Part shown: one piece after another, positions 33,999 through 43,596 of the stretch
Layout: every line of letters starts with the position of its first letter
Position numbering within the stretch: the stretch's first letter is position 1
Assembly: GCA_029259945.1 (NCBI GenBank)
Contig: JAJDEF010000017.1
Location: 80,042 to 144,041, forward strand
Reading direction: 5' to 3'
Source of the DNA: Planctomycetota bacterium
Lineage (GTDB): Bacteria > Planctomycetota > Planctomycetia > Pirellulales > Lacipirellulaceae
Length of the DNA stretch: 64,000 nucleotides
Notes under the pieces: model-generated
Told to the model about the DNA's origin: nothing
Databases searched by the model: none
What the model saw: only the letters and a program-made list of their open reading frames with translations
Translations under genes and position numbers: made by a program

Positions 33999-36050
33999 AT
34001 GCTTACGGTTCATTTGCCGGATGGTAGCCGGCGTGAATATTCTCAGTCGGTTTCTTCCTACGATGTCGCTGCTGAAATTGGGCCCGGCTTAGCCAAAGCG
34101 GCGATTGCTGCCGAGGTCGACCATCAACTCGTCGATCTCCATGCTTCGCTTCCCACCGAGGGCCAAGTTTCGCTTCGCCTGCTTACAAAACGCGACGCCG
34201 AAGCCCTGGATGTGCTGCGACACTCTTGTGCGCACGTCATGGCACAAGCAGTGATGCGACTGCACGAAGGCGTGCAGTTAGCCTTCGGCCCCTGCACCGA
34301 TACCGGCTTCTACTACGACTTCGAGTTGAAGCAACCGCTCACCGAAGAAGACTTCCCAAAAATCGAAGCCGAGATGCGCAAGATCGTCAAATCGGGCGAG
34401 CGGTTCGAACGCCTTGAAATGTCGCGAGAAGAATCGCTGAAAATTTGTCGCGAGATGGGACAGGCTTTCAAGGTCGAGCATATCGAAACCGGCTTGGCCG
34501 ATCAGAAAAGCCTCTCGTTCTATCGGCAAGGCGAGTTCCTCGACCTCTGCCGTGGCCGTCATGTTCCTAGCACGAGGCACATCGGCAAAGCGTTCAAGCT
34601 ACTTAGCCTCGCCGGGGCCTACTGGAAAGGTGATTCTTCGCGACAGCAGTTACAACGGCTCTATGCCACGGTGTTTTTCGACAAAAAAGAGCTGCAAGAG
34701 CACCTCACCCGCCTCGAAGAAGCGAAACGCCGTGACCATCGTCTGCTCGGAAAACAGCTTGGTCTGTTCGAAATCGACGAGCAAGTCGGCGCGGGCTTAG
34801 TGCTATGGAAACCGCGCGGAGCAATCATTCGCGAAGAACTGCAAAACTTCATTTTGCAGCATCTCAAACGCCAAGGTTACAGCCAAGTATTCACGCCGCA
34901 CATCGGCAAGCTGGGTTTGTACCGCACGAGCGGACACTTTCCCTATTACCAAGACTCGCAGTTTCCGCCGCTCATCGATCGCGACCAGATGAACAAATTG
35001 GCCGACGAGGGATGTAGTTGCAGCGATCTTGCCAACATGTTGCGCGAGGGCGAGATCGACGGCTACCTGCTCAAGCCAATGAATTGTCCGCATCACATTC
35101 GTATCTATGCGAGCGAAAAACATAGCTACCGCGACCTCCCCGTGCGCCTCGCCGAATTTGGAACCGTCTATCGTTGGGAGCAGTCGGGCGAAATCGGCGG
35201 GTTAACTCGAGTCCGCGGATTCACCCAAGACGACGCCCACCTTTTTGTCACCGAAGAACAATTAGGCGACGAAATCGCCGGCTGCCTTGATCTGGTGAAA
35301 ATCGTTCTCGGCTCGTTAGGCATGGAGAACTATCGTGTTCGAGTCGGCCTTCGCGATCCCGAAGGCGATAAGTATGTCGGCAAGCCTGACCAGTGGGATC
35401 GCGCGGAGGCCGCCTGCCTCAACGCGGCTAAATCGCTGGGTGCAGAATTCACCGTCGAACCAGGCGAAGCCGCCTTTTACGGCCCAAAAATAGATTTCGT
35501 CGTTCGCGACGTCATCGGCCGCGAGTGGCAACTCGGCACCGTCCAGGTCGACTATCAGCTACCCGAACGCTTCGACCTCGAGTACACCGGGGCTGACAAC
35601 AAGCCGCATCGACCGGTGATGATTCATCGGGCCCCCTTTGGGTCAATGGAACGTTTCGTTGGCGTGCTAATCGAGCATTTCGCCGGGGCTTTTCCCCTCT
35701 GGCTGGCGCCCGAGCAGGTTCGTTTGCTCACCGTGAGTGAGAAATCCGAAGACTATGGCCGGCAGGTGGAGCAACAATTAAAGGATGCCGGATTCCGCGT
35801 TTCGGGGGACTATCGGGGCCAAAAACTGGGGGCAAAAATCCGCGATGCCCAGCTAGCGCTGATTCCCTACATGTTTGTGGTGGGAGAAAAAGACGCCCAA
35901 AACGGCACCGCCACCGTCCGCGACCGCATCGAGGGCGACCTCGGCCCCATGCCTCTCATGGCGGCAATCGCCAAACTACAGGAAGAAATCGACGCCCGCA
36001 CAGTCCGCCAAGTGGCCACCTCGCCATCCAATAACGAAGAAGCCCCATAG
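33999..36050 (+). CDS. thrS: Threonyl-tRNA synthetase
   Basis: 683 residues with N-terminal TGS domain ([20 protein letters not shown]), the HxxxH editing domain ([15 protein letters not shown], and later [14 protein letters not shown]), the class II catalytic core ([11 protein letters not shown] zinc Cys, [21 protein letters not shown]) and a C-terminal anticodon domain. It charges tRNA-Thr. A palindromic repeat at its 3' end supplies the last Pro codon and the TAG stop. It heads the run thrS-infC-rpmI-rplT-pheS-pheT. An AAGGA lies ten bases before the ATG. Confidence 0.97.
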   Translation: MLTVHLPDGSRREYSQSVSSYDVAAEIGPGLAKAAIAAEVDHQLVDLHASLPTEGQVSLRLLTKRDAEALDVLRHSCAHVMAQAVMRLHEGVQLAFGPCTDTGFYYDFELKQPLTEEDFPKIEAEMRKIVKSGERFERLEMSREESLKICREMGQAFKVEHIETGLADQKSLSFYRQGEFLDLCRGRHVPSTRHIGKAFKLLSLAGAYWKGDSSRQQLQRLYATVFFDKKELQEHLTRLEEAKRRDHRLLGKQLGLFEIDEQVGAGLVLWKPRGAIIREELQNFILQHLKRQGYSQVFTPHIGKLGLYRTSGHFPYYQDSQFPPLIDRDQMNKLADEGCSCSDLANMLREGEIDGYLLKPMNCPHHIRIYASEKHSYRDLPVRLAEFGTVYRWEQSGEIGGLTRVRGFTQDDAHLFVTEEQLGDEIAGCLDLVKIVLGSLGMENYRVRVGLRDPEGDKYVGKPDQWDRAEAACLNAAKSLGAEFTVEPGEAAFYGPKIDFVVRDVIGREWQLGTVQVDYQLPERFDLEYTGADNKPHRPVMIHRAPFGSMERFVGVLIEHFAGAFPLWLAPEQVRLLTVSEKSEDYGRQVEQQLKDAGFRVSGDYRGQKLGAKIRDAQLALIPYMFVVGEKDAQNGTATVRDRIEGDLGPMPLMAAIAKLQEEIDARTVRQVATSPSNNEEAP

Positions 36051-36080
36051 CCCGGCCATCCTGGCCGGAAACATCGAAGT
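36043..36080. repeat. Dispersed palindromic repeat, copy 2
   Basis: CCCCATAGCCCGGCCATCCT, then GGCCGGAAACATCGAAGT. It shares about 33 positions with copy 1 at 29331. The TAG of CCCATAG is the stop codon of thrS. Confidence 0.8.
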
Positions 36081-36189
36081 ACCCGAGGGCAATGCGCTCG
36101 AACCAACATCAAAATCCCGCAATGCGCTTGACGCCATGGCAGCCTGTTGCCGATACTTAGATGCTTCCCAATGTCGTAGCCCCCCCCTT

Positions 36190-36206
36190 AGGAGACCGAA
36201 GAAATC
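36190..36206 (+). promoter_or_regulatory. infC: infC ribosome-binding site with ATC start
   Basis: AGGAG at 36190-36194, nine bases, then ATC at 36204-36206. An in-frame TAG at 36189 closes the frame just upstream, so the start must lie between 36192 and the conserved RINEQIR. The only near-start codons there are ATC codons. Confidence 0.75.
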
Positions 36207-36707
36207 GAACGCAAACAGCAACGAATCAACGAACAAATCCGCACCAGCCCACTTCGCGTGATTGCCGATGACGGCGAGCAATTGGGCTTAATTACCCGTG
36301 ACGAAGCTTTGGAACGGGCCCGCGAATCCGGCCTCGATTTGGTCGAGGTAGCTGCCCAAGAAAAGCCGCCCGTCTGCCGCATCATGGACTTTGGCAAGTT
36401 CAAATACCAGCAAAAAAAGCGGCTCAATAAAGGGCACACGCACCAAGGCAAGAACAAAGAAATCCGTCTCCGGCCCAAGATCGGAGACCATGATTTCATG
36501 ACCAAAGTCAACCGTGCTCGCAAATTCCTCGAAGCCCGCGACAAGGTGGTCTGCTCGGTCATTTTCCGTGGTCGCGAGAATGCCCACGTCGACGAAGGCT
36601 TCAAGCTGGTGAAGCGTTTGATCGCGGAACTCGAAGACGTATCCAAGGTCGAGCAGAACGCCGGCATGCACGGCCGCCGAATTGTGCTGATCCTCGCCCC
36701 CAAATAA
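36204..36707 (+). CDS. infC: Translation initiation factor IF-3
   Basis: 167 residues when started at ATC 36204. The conserved N-terminus RINEQIRTSPLRVIADDGEQ begins at codon 7 (36222), and PPVCRIMDFGKFKYQQKKR and EIRLRPKIGDHDFMTKV follow. IF-3 checks start codons and prevents subunit joining. A GTG at 36258 would remove the conserved first strand, so it is not the true start. E. coli infC starts at AUU and a myxobacterial infC at AUC, allowing IF-3 to repress its own synthesis, and the same is likely here (inference). The next genes encode L35 and L20. Confidence 0.95.
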   Translation: MERKQQRINEQIRTSPLRVIADDGEQLGLITRDEALERARESGLDLVEVAAQEKPPVCRIMDFGKFKYQQKKRLNKGHTHQGKNKEIRLRPKIGDHDFMTKVNRARKFLEARDKVVCSVIFRGRENAHVDEGFKLVKRLIAELEDVSKVEQNAGMHGRRIVLILAPK

Positions 36708-36829
36708 GGCGGAAATCAGCCCAAAGTCCCCCTGTTGCTCTGCGCCGAAAATGCGTAGAATCGGCTGCTTCCAGTTAGAAGAAGCGACCCCATTACGTGG
36801 GCCGATCCGCCATTTAGCAAGGTTCCACC

Positions 36830-37033
36830 ATGCCCAAGCAAAAAACCCACAAAGGCACCAAAAAGCGTTTTCGCCTCTCGGCGAAGGGCAAAGCCAAGCA
36901 TCGTTCGGCGGGCACAAGCCATCTTGCGGGGCGAATGAGCCAAAAGCGCAAGCGAAACCTCCGTGGCACCGACACAACCTCCGACAGCAACTCGAAGATG
37001 ATTCGAGAAGTCTTGGCAGGTAACAGCTACTAA
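36830..37033 (+). CDS. rpmI: 50S ribosomal protein L35
   Basis: 67 residues, small and very basic: MPKQKTHKGTKKRFRLSAKG at the N-terminus and HLAGRMSQKRKRNLRG in the middle, both typical of L35. It follows infC by 122 bp and precedes rplT in the standard infC-rpmI-rplT order. Cytoplasmic, part of the large subunit. Confidence 0.97.
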   Translation: MPKQKTHKGTKKRFRLSAKGKAKHRSAGTSHLAGRMSQKRKRNLRGTDTTSDSNSKMIREVLAGNSY

Positions 37034-37197
37034 GAGCCTATCCCAGAACTGGGCTGGAAGTATCCAGCGGCCGGAGAATCCTGACCAACCAAACCGTTTT
37101 GGGACGTGCAGTAAAAAATCAAACACGCCGGGCAAAAACTCCTTTCTATGCGTAAAGGGGCCTGGGCGCGAAAATTTAGCGACAGGGGATTCTCGCC

Positions 37198-37554
37198 ATG
37201 AGAACCACCAAAGGTAGTGCCCGTAATCGGGCGAAGAACCGTCTCTTCAAAAAAACCAAGGGCTACGTCGGCGGACGCGGCACGCTGCTCCGCACGGCAA
37301 AAGAAACCCTCGTTCGGGCCGAAGCCTACGCCTTTCGTGATCGACGCGTTCGCAAACGCGATTTCCGAAAGCTTTGGATCATCCGGATCAATGCCGCAGC
37401 TCGCGAACGAGGTTTACGCTACAGCGAATTGATGAACGGCCTAAAACGGGCGAACATCGAACTCGATCGTAAGATGCTTTCCGAAATGGCAATTCACGAT
37501 CCTACCGGTTTCGATGCCGTGGTAGAGAAGGCACGTGAAGCCCTAGCTGCTTAA
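37198..37554 (+). CDS. rplT: 50S ribosomal protein L20
   Basis: 118 residues, full length: [20 protein letters not shown], then [40 protein letters not shown] in pieces, and the C-terminal helices ([20 protein letters not shown]). L20 is essential for early 50S assembly and in many bacteria represses this operon. The 164-bp gap before it could carry such an operator. pheS begins one base after its stop. Confidence 0.97.
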   Translation: MRTTKGSARNRAKNRLFKKTKGYVGGRGTLLRTAKETLVRAEAYAFRDRRVRKRDFRKLWIIRINAAARERGLRYSELMNGLKRANIELDRKMLSEMAIHDPTGFDAVVEKAREALAA

Positions 37555-37555
37555 G

Positions 37556-38590
37556 TTGGCAGAGGCGAATTTCGTGTCCCTCCCCGAATTTCTTACCAGT
37601 CTCGACAGTCTCGCCGAACAGGCCCAGGCTGCTTTTACGTCTGCAGATTCCGTTGAGTCGCTCGAAGCGGCGCGCATCGAATACCTTGGCGCAAAAAGCG
37701 GACAGGTGCGCCAAGTCCAACAAGGGCTTGGCAAAGTGGCAAAGGCCGACAAGCCTGCCGCTGGCAAACGATTCAACGAAGTGAAATGCCTCATTGAGTC
37801 TGCCCTCGCCAAGGCGCAACAGCAAATCGCTGCCGGCTCAGAAGAAGTCGTCGAACCCTTCGACGTCACCTTGCCCGGTCGACCCTCCCGAGTCGGTCAC
37901 CTCCACCCCATCACGCAAACCATACGCGAGATGAAAGACATCATGGGGCGACTCGGTTTTACCGCGGTCGAAGGCCCCGAGATCGAGGACGATTGGCACA
38001 ATTTTGAAGCGCTCAATATCCCCCTGTCACACCCGGCGCGCGACCCGCTCGACAACTTTTACTTGGCGACGGCCGAAAAACTAGAAAAGGCTCTGCTACT
38101 CCGCAGTCAGACCAGCACCGTGCAGATTCGGGTGATGGAAAACACACCGCCCCCCGTCCGCATCATCTCGCTCGGCCGCGTCTATCGACCCGATACGGCC
38201 GACGCGACGCACTATCCCATGTTTCACCAGATCGAAGGATTATTGATCGATCGGGGCGTCACGATGGCCGACCTAAAAAGCGTCCTCCGCCTTTTCTGTC
38301 AGAGCTATTTTGGCGGCGAAGACAAAGTGCATGTTCGCTTTCGCCCCTCGTTCTTCCCCTTTACCGAACCCAGCGTCGAAGTCGACATGAACTGGCAAGG
38401 CGGCTGGATGGAAATGGGCGGCGCTGGCATGGTCGACCCCAACGTCCTACGTGCCGTGGGCTACGATCCCGAAGAAGTCACCGGCTTTGCATTTGGTTTA
38501 GGTGTCGAACGAATTTGTATGCGTCAACACGGCATCACCGACATTCGCGCCCTCTACCAAAACGACGTCCGCTTTTTAGAACAATTTTAG
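37556..38590 (+). CDS. pheS: Phenylalanyl-tRNA synthetase alpha subunit
   Basis: 344 residues with an N-terminal coiled-coil arm and the class II core: [20 protein letters not shown], then [31 protein letters not shown] (motif 2) and [19 protein letters not shown] (motif 3). The start is TTG at 37556, one base past the rplT stop; GTG 37574 is an alternative that would begin [11 protein letters not shown]. It acts as an alpha2-beta2 enzyme with PheT, from which it is separated by a small zinc-ribbon gene. Confidence 0.95.
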   Translation: MAEANFVSLPEFLTSLDSLAEQAQAAFTSADSVESLEAARIEYLGAKSGQVRQVQQGLGKVAKADKPAAGKRFNEVKCLIESALAKAQQQIAAGSEEVVEPFDVTLPGRPSRVGHLHPITQTIREMKDIMGRLGFTAVEGPEIEDDWHNFEALNIPLSHPARDPLDNFYLATAEKLEKALLLRSQTSTVQIRVMENTPPPVRIISLGRVYRPDTADATHYPMFHQIEGLLIDRGVTMADLKSVLRLFCQSYFGGEDKVHVRFRPSFFPFTEPSVEVDMNWQGGWMEMGGAGMVDPNVLRAVGYDPEEVTGFAFGLGVERICMRQHGITDIRALYQNDVRFLEQF

Positions 38591-38695
38591 GAGAGGGGTC
38601 AGGGGCGTCTAAGTAGTCAGGACGACGAAAATGAAGGACTGTCGATTGATGGTGTGATTGCAACCTAAGCATACGGGTGAAGTCGAGGTTATGAG

Positions 38696-39001
38696 ATGCC
38701 AAGCGAAGACAGTAATCGTGAACATGACTCATTTGACTTAGGACTTGAGCCACTCGAACAACAAGAAGTCGTCGAGCCTGAATGGGATGGACCTAGGTGC
38801 ATTTCGTGCAAACGTCCTATGAAATTTGGAACTCGATTCTGCGCCGCCTGTGGGCGGCACAATTTCGACTCGGATCAACTTCTTGGAGAGTCACTCGCAA
38901 GCCAGGCGCAGAAGCAATTGCGCAATCGGCGGGGCCTTGAAAATATGAATTCCCTCTGGCCCAGCTGGTTTTTGCGATGGTGGTATTGGTTCTTCCGATA
39001 G
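38696..39001 (+). CDS. Zinc-ribbon protein with Trp-rich tail, between pheS and pheT
   Basis: 101 residues, family not recognised beyond the zinc ribbon. The N-terminus is acidic. Residues 35-57 carry CISCKRPMKFGTRFCAACGRH, two CxxC pairs. The last 20 residues are unusually aromatic (WPSWFLRWWYWFF), which suggests an amphipathic or membrane-binding end. It lies inside the normally adjacent pheST pair, in the same direction, with about 100 bp on each side. Confidence 0.7.
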   Translation: MPSEDSNREHDSFDLGLEPLEQQEVVEPEWDGPRCISCKRPMKFGTRFCAACGRHNFDSDQLLGESLASQAQKQLRNRRGLENMNSLWPSWFLRWWYWFFR

Positions 39002-39063
39002 AGAGCTTAGTTGGAAGGGCGCATGCTACACGGCCTGCGAATGTCGTTACAGAAAAAGCTAAA

Positions 39064-39101
39064 CCCCTAATCCCCAGCCCCTAGCCCCTAGCCCCTAGCC
39101 C
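39064..39101. repeat. C-rich quadruplex-type repeat before pheT
   Basis: Five CCCC runs (39064-39067, 39072-39075, 39078-39081, 39085-39088 and 39092-39095) and a last CCC, spaced mainly by TAG. The minus strand can form a G-quadruplex. It ends one base before the pheT ATG and occupies the place of a ribosome-binding site. The oleD start has the same motif in the same orientation. Confidence 0.88.
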
Positions 39102-39102
39102 A

Positions 39103-41118
39103 ATGATCGTCTCCAAAAACTGGCTCACCGAATATGTCGACCTGCCGATGTCGGTCGACGAGTTGACCGAACGGCTCACCCTTACGGGACTCAATCTCGA
39201 AGGGGTCGAGACCATCAACGACGACACAGCCATCGATTTGGAAGTGACCAGCAATCGCCCCGATTGTTTAGGGCACATCGGCGTCGCTCGAGAAATTTCG
39301 GTGCTCTGGCAACAAGACCTCAAAAAGCCTGCCCCAGAGCCAAGGGCCGCTGGCTCAAGTGTGGATAGCCAAACCAGCGTTACCGTCAAGGCCCCTGAGT
39401 TGTGTCCTCGCTATACCGCCAGACTCATCCGTGGCGTAAAAATTGGTCCCAGCCCCGCTTGGCTCGTCGATCGACTGCGATCATTAAAGATTGCCGCGAT
39501 CAACAACGTGGTCGACATCTCAAATTTCGTGATGATGGAATGTGGTCAGCCGTTGCACACGTTTGATTTTTCCAAAATCGCAGGCCAGAAGATTATTGTG
39601 CGGGAATCAAATCCTGGCGAAAAATTTACCGCCATCAACCATCAAGAGTACGAACTCGAACCCGGCACCTGCGTCATTGCCGATGCCAACCGCGCCGTTG
39701 CCCTGGCTGGCGTCATGGGTGGTGCCGATACCGAAGTCTCCGACGAGACGACCGACATCCTCATCGAAGCCGCTGATTTCGCGCCGCTTTCGGTTCGCAA
39801 CACGGCCCGTCGCCACAGTTTGCACAGCGATTCGTCGTATCGGTTCGAACGGGGCGTCGATCCCGCAGGAATCGATTGGGCCAGCCGACGTTGCTGCGAA
39901 CTAATCCTCGAACTGGCGGGCGGCGAACTTGCCGCAGATGTCATCGACATCGCGCAGCCGGTGGCAGAACGACCCACCATCAAACTCCGTTTTTCCGAGC
40001 TTCCTCGTATCCTCGGCATCGAATTCTCTGCCGACACGGTTCAAAAAATTCTTACCGAGTTAGGGTGCGAAGAAACTCACCTCTGCGACCAGTGTATCAA
40101 AGTCGTTCCGCCCAGTTGGCGCGCCGATCTTACGCGTGAAATCGATCTTATCGAAGAAGTCGCTCGCATCTACGGCTACGACCAGATCCCTGAAGACACC
40201 GGGGTAAAAATGGTCGCCTCTACACGTAGTCTCGAAGATCGTGTTTTAGAGCAGGTTCGCACTACACTCACCGCCACAGGTTTTGACGAAGCGATGACCA
40301 TCAGCGCCGTTGATCGCAGTTGGGTCGACCTCTTTCGACCCTGGTCGACTGCCGAACCCTTGGTCACCAGCACACCTGTCCTCCGCCGAGCGAATTGCCT
40401 ACGGCAAACCTTGGTGCCAAGCCTACTCGCAGCCCGTCGAACCAACGAAACACTTTCGAACCCAATCATCGAGCTATTCGAAATCGCAGATATCTACCTG
40501 CCCCAAGCCGGAAAGCTACCCGACGAACGTCGCATCCTGTGCCTAAACTCGGGCTCCGGTTTTCTCGAATTAAAAGGTGTCGTCGAAGCGATCGTCGCTG
40601 CCGTGGCACCTGGGACAGAGCTCACCGCCGCAGAGTACAGCGCCCAGTTATTGGCCACCAACCGCGGGGCCGAGCTAAGCCTTACTGGCCACACGCTTGG
40701 CTATCTCGGCGAAGTCAGCGCCTGGGGCCAAAAACAATTAGACCTGCGAGGCGAGACCACCATCGCCGAAATCGATCTTGGCGCACTCATCAGCGCAGCC
40801 GTCGCCATTCGCACCGTCGAGCCCCTCTCGCCCTATCCTCCCGTGGGTCGAGATCTCAACGTGGTCGTGGACGAGAAGATTCCGTGGGCCGAAGTGGAAC
40901 AACTGGTCCGTTCAGGCAGCGGCTCCCTCCTTGAGGAAATTGTTTTTCAAGAAGTGTATCGCGACTCCGAACGACTCGGTGCCGGGAAGAAGAGCCTTCT
41001 TTTCAGCATCCAGCTTCGCTCGGCGGATCAGACGCTTACCAACGAACAAGCCGACGAAGTCCGCGACAACATCGTCGCCGCCATCAGCAAAAAACTCGGC
41101 GGCCAACTCCGAGCGTAA
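39103..41118 (+). CDS. pheT: Phenylalanyl-tRNA synthetase beta subunit, lacking EMAP domain
   Basis: 671 residues; most bacterial PheT are near 800. The N-terminus MIVSKNWLTEYVDLPMSVDE is normal, but after GLNLEGVETIND the chain goes directly to DLEVTSNRPDCLGHIGVARE. The roughly 110-residue tRNA-binding (EMAP/OB) domain usually placed there is absent. The B3/B4 editing domain, B5 and the catalytic-like core follow, and the C-terminal FDX-ACB domain (LSPYPPVGRDLNVVVDEK) is complete. There is no ribosome-binding site; a C-rich repeat precedes the ATG. Confidence 0.94.
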   Translation: MIVSKNWLTEYVDLPMSVDELTERLTLTGLNLEGVETINDDTAIDLEVTSNRPDCLGHIGVAREISVLWQQDLKKPAPEPRAAGSSVDSQTSVTVKAPELCPRYTARLIRGVKIGPSPAWLVDRLRSLKIAAINNVVDISNFVMMECGQPLHTFDFSKIAGQKIIVRESNPGEKFTAINHQEYELEPGTCVIADANRAVALAGVMGGADTEVSDETTDILIEAADFAPLSVRNTARRHSLHSDSSYRFERGVDPAGIDWASRRCCELILELAGGELAADVIDIAQPVAERPTIKLRFSELPRILGIEFSADTVQKILTELGCEETHLCDQCIKVVPPSWRADLTREIDLIEEVARIYGYDQIPEDTGVKMVASTRSLEDRVLEQVRTTLTATGFDEAMTISAVDRSWVDLFRPWSTAEPLVTSTPVLRRANCLRQTLVPSLLAARRTNETLSNPIIELFEIADIYLPQAGKLPDERRILCLNSGSGFLELKGVVEAIVAAVAPGTELTAAEYSAQLLATNRGAELSLTGHTLGYLGEVSAWGQKQLDLRGETTIAEIDLGALISAAVAIRTVEPLSPYPPVGRDLNVVVDEKIPWAEVEQLVRSGSGSLLEEIVFQEVYRDSERLGAGKKSLLFSIQLRSADQTLTNEQADEVRDNIVAAISKKLGGQLRA

Positions 41119-41225
41119 GCAAGTTTGGAAAAATCGCACCACCCCTCAATGCCGTACGGTTGCTGTTCTGGCTACAATAGAGGTTCCGCCTCATATTTCC
41201 TTTCCTTTCTAGTCACGCTCGCACT

Positions 41226-43592
41226 ATGTATAGAGAGTCACACAAAATGTGTGGGAAGCGCTATCGGTGGCGTTCTGCGCGTTGCGCACGATTTCTATTT
41301 ACTGCGCTAGCGTTCTACATCAACTCTCTGGCAATAGCTGAGGGACCTCCGCTTCCGCCTCGCCCTTCTTTGCAAAATGCCGTGGCCCCCATGGTCGAAG
41401 CCTTTTGCTCCGATTGCCACTCGGGCGATGAACCTGAGGCCGATTTTTCTTTTCAGCAACTACTCGATATCCCCCAAGTCAATCGCAACCACAAGGCTTG
41501 GCAAAAAGTGCTCAAGCATGTTCGCAACCACACGATGCCGCCCGAAGATGCCGAAGCCCCCTCCGACGAACAGCGCGCTGCGGTAGCGGCATGGCTCGAA
41601 ACAGAGCTCAATCACATTGACTGCACTGGGCCGCCGAACCCAGGTCACGTTACCATCCGTCGGCTCAACCGTACCGAGTACAAAAACACCATTCGCGATC
41701 TTTTGGGAGTTGACTTCGACCCCGCTGAAACCTTCCCTCGCGATACGCTCGGCTATGGCTTCGACAACAATGGCGACGTCCTATCGCTTTCCACGTTGCT
41801 TCTAGAAAAATATCTTAACGCGGCAGAGTTGATTGCTGCCGAAGCAATCGTCACACCCGAGTCACTCGCAAAACCAATGCACCGTTACCCGGCCGATCAA
41901 CTGCAAGGAGGCCAGCTAGCGAATAATTCTAGGCACCTCTACCACAATGAGCGAATCTCAGTGACTGCCCGCTTTCTAGCTCCGGGCTCCTACCTATTCC
42001 GAGCTCGGACCTGTGCAAGTCAGGCAGGTGATGAGCTTGCACGTATGACCATCGATATCGATGGTCGAGAACTTCGCACGATAGAAGTCGCTGCCGTCGA
42101 GGGTGATCTGCAAACCTACTACGTTCCCTTCGAGACCAAGGCAGGGTCTAAGGAGATCGGCGTCTCGTTTATCAACGACTACTGGGATCCAGATTTCGAG
42201 GACCACTCTCGTCGCGATCGCAATCTATTCGTCCACTCGCTAGAAATCGTGGGCCCAGTTGAAGCACTCCTGCAAGAAAACCTTCCTACAAGCCATCGCC
42301 TTGCAATTGCAGCAACGCCCACCGAAGCCCAATGGGCCGATGCCGCCGCTTGGCGCCCCGCTGCCCAACAATCGATTCGCGAATTTCTCGCTCGTGCCTA
42401 CCGGCGCCCCGCCACCCATCAAGATTTCAGTCGGGCATTGCTGGTTGTCGAACGCGCTCGCGCCACCGGCGATTCCTACCAACGTGCTATGCAATTGGTG
42501 GTGCAACTTGCGCTCGTGTCGCCCAGCTTTTTGTTCCGTGGCGAAGCACCCACCGTGGAATCAGCCCACGCCTACCCGCTGGATGAATTTCAGCTTGCCA
42601 CGCGAATGAGCTATTTTCTTTGGAGCTCGATGCCCGATAAGCAGCTTATGCAAGAGGCCGCGTCCGGCACGCTCCGGCAAAATCTTGATACCCAGCTCGA
42701 CCGCATGTTGGCCAGTCCGCGCGCCGACCAGTTGATCAAAAACTTCGGCGAACAGTGGCTTGAAACTCGCCGACTCAAAACTCTCAAACCCGATACCGAA
42801 CTGTTCCCCGAATTCAACAAACCACTCGCTGCTGACATGCGCGAAGAGACGTTTCAAATGTTGCGAGATGTTTTTCGTCGCAACCTGCCGCTGGCCACAC
42901 TCATTAGCGCCGACTACTCCTACCTTAACAGCCGACTGGCCCGTCATTACGGCATCCATGGTGTGGAGGGCGACGAATTTCGCCGAGTTCAATTGCCCGC
43001 CAATCGTCAAGCGGGGTTGCTCACTCACGGCAGTGTGTTGGCTGTCACCTCCCACCCTGATCGCACTTCGCCCGTACTCCGTGGCAAATGGATTATGCAG
43101 CATCTGCTCAACGACGCTCCGCCACCTCCACCCACCCTTGCAAGACTGGCCGATGATTCACAATCCGTCGCTGGCAAGTCACTTCGCGAACGTCTCAAAA
43201 TCCACCGTTCTCAGGCTTCCTGCAATGTTTGTCATCGAGTGATGGATCCCCTGGGATTTTCCCTAGAGAATTTCGACCCCCTTGGGCGTTGGCGCGAATC
43301 CGATGGCCAGTTTCCGATCGACGCCCAGGGGAGATTGCCCGACGGCAGAGAATTTTCTGGCCCCGAGGGCCTCCGCGATATCTTGCTAGCCGACTTGCCA
43401 GCGCTGCGTAAGTGCTTGGTAGAACAACTGCTTACCTACGCCCTCGGTCGTGGGCTCGAATACTACGACCAATGCGCCGTCCGGCAAATTGCCACAGCCA
43501 CACGCAATCAGGGTGATACAATATCAAGTATCGTAAAAGCCATTGTCCGCAGTGTCCCTTTTCAACAAGCTCAATCCATCGGGCAACAGTGA
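41226..43592 (+). CDS. Planctomycete DUF1587/1592/1588/1585 cytochrome-like protein
   Basis: 788 residues. An N-terminal signal region is followed by a heme site (VEAFCSDCHSG) and a class I cytochrome c-like domain. The DUF1587 segment RRLNRTEYKNTIRDLLG, a long DUF1595/DUF1592 part, DUF1588 with a second CNVCH (ASCNVCHRVMDPLGF) and DUF1585 at the C-terminus are in the usual order. These large exported proteins are abundant in Planctomycetota, and their function is unknown. It is followed at once by a DUF1552 gene, the typical partner. Confidence 0.9.
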   Translation: MYRESHKMCGKRYRWRSARCARFLFTALAFYINSLAIAEGPPLPPRPSLQNAVAPMVEAFCSDCHSGDEPEADFSFQQLLDIPQVNRNHKAWQKVLKHVRNHTMPPEDAEAPSDEQRAAVAAWLETELNHIDCTGPPNPGHVTIRRLNRTEYKNTIRDLLGVDFDPAETFPRDTLGYGFDNNGDVLSLSTLLLEKYLNAAELIAAEAIVTPESLAKPMHRYPADQLQGGQLANNSRHLYHNERISVTARFLAPGSYLFRARTCASQAGDELARMTIDIDGRELRTIEVAAVEGDLQTYYVPFETKAGSKEIGVSFINDYWDPDFEDHSRRDRNLFVHSLEIVGPVEALLQENLPTSHRLAIAATPTEAQWADAAAWRPAAQQSIREFLARAYRRPATHQDFSRALLVVERARATGDSYQRAMQLVVQLALVSPSFLFRGEAPTVESAHAYPLDEFQLATRMSYFLWSSMPDKQLMQEAASGTLRQNLDTQLDRMLASPRADQLIKNFGEQWLETRRLKTLKPDTELFPEFNKPLAADMREETFQMLRDVFRRNLPLATLISADYSYLNSRLARHYGIHGVEGDEFRRVQLPANRQAGLLTHGSVLAVTSHPDRTSPVLRGKWIMQHLLNDAPPPPPTLARLADDSQSVAGKSLRERLKIHRSQASCNVCHRVMDPLGFSLENFDPLGRWRESDGQFPIDAQGRLPDGREFSGPEGLRDILLADLPALRKCLVEQLLTYALGRGLEYYDQCAVRQIATATRNQGDTISSIVKAIVRSVPFQQAQSIGQQ

Positions 43593-43596
43593 AGGT

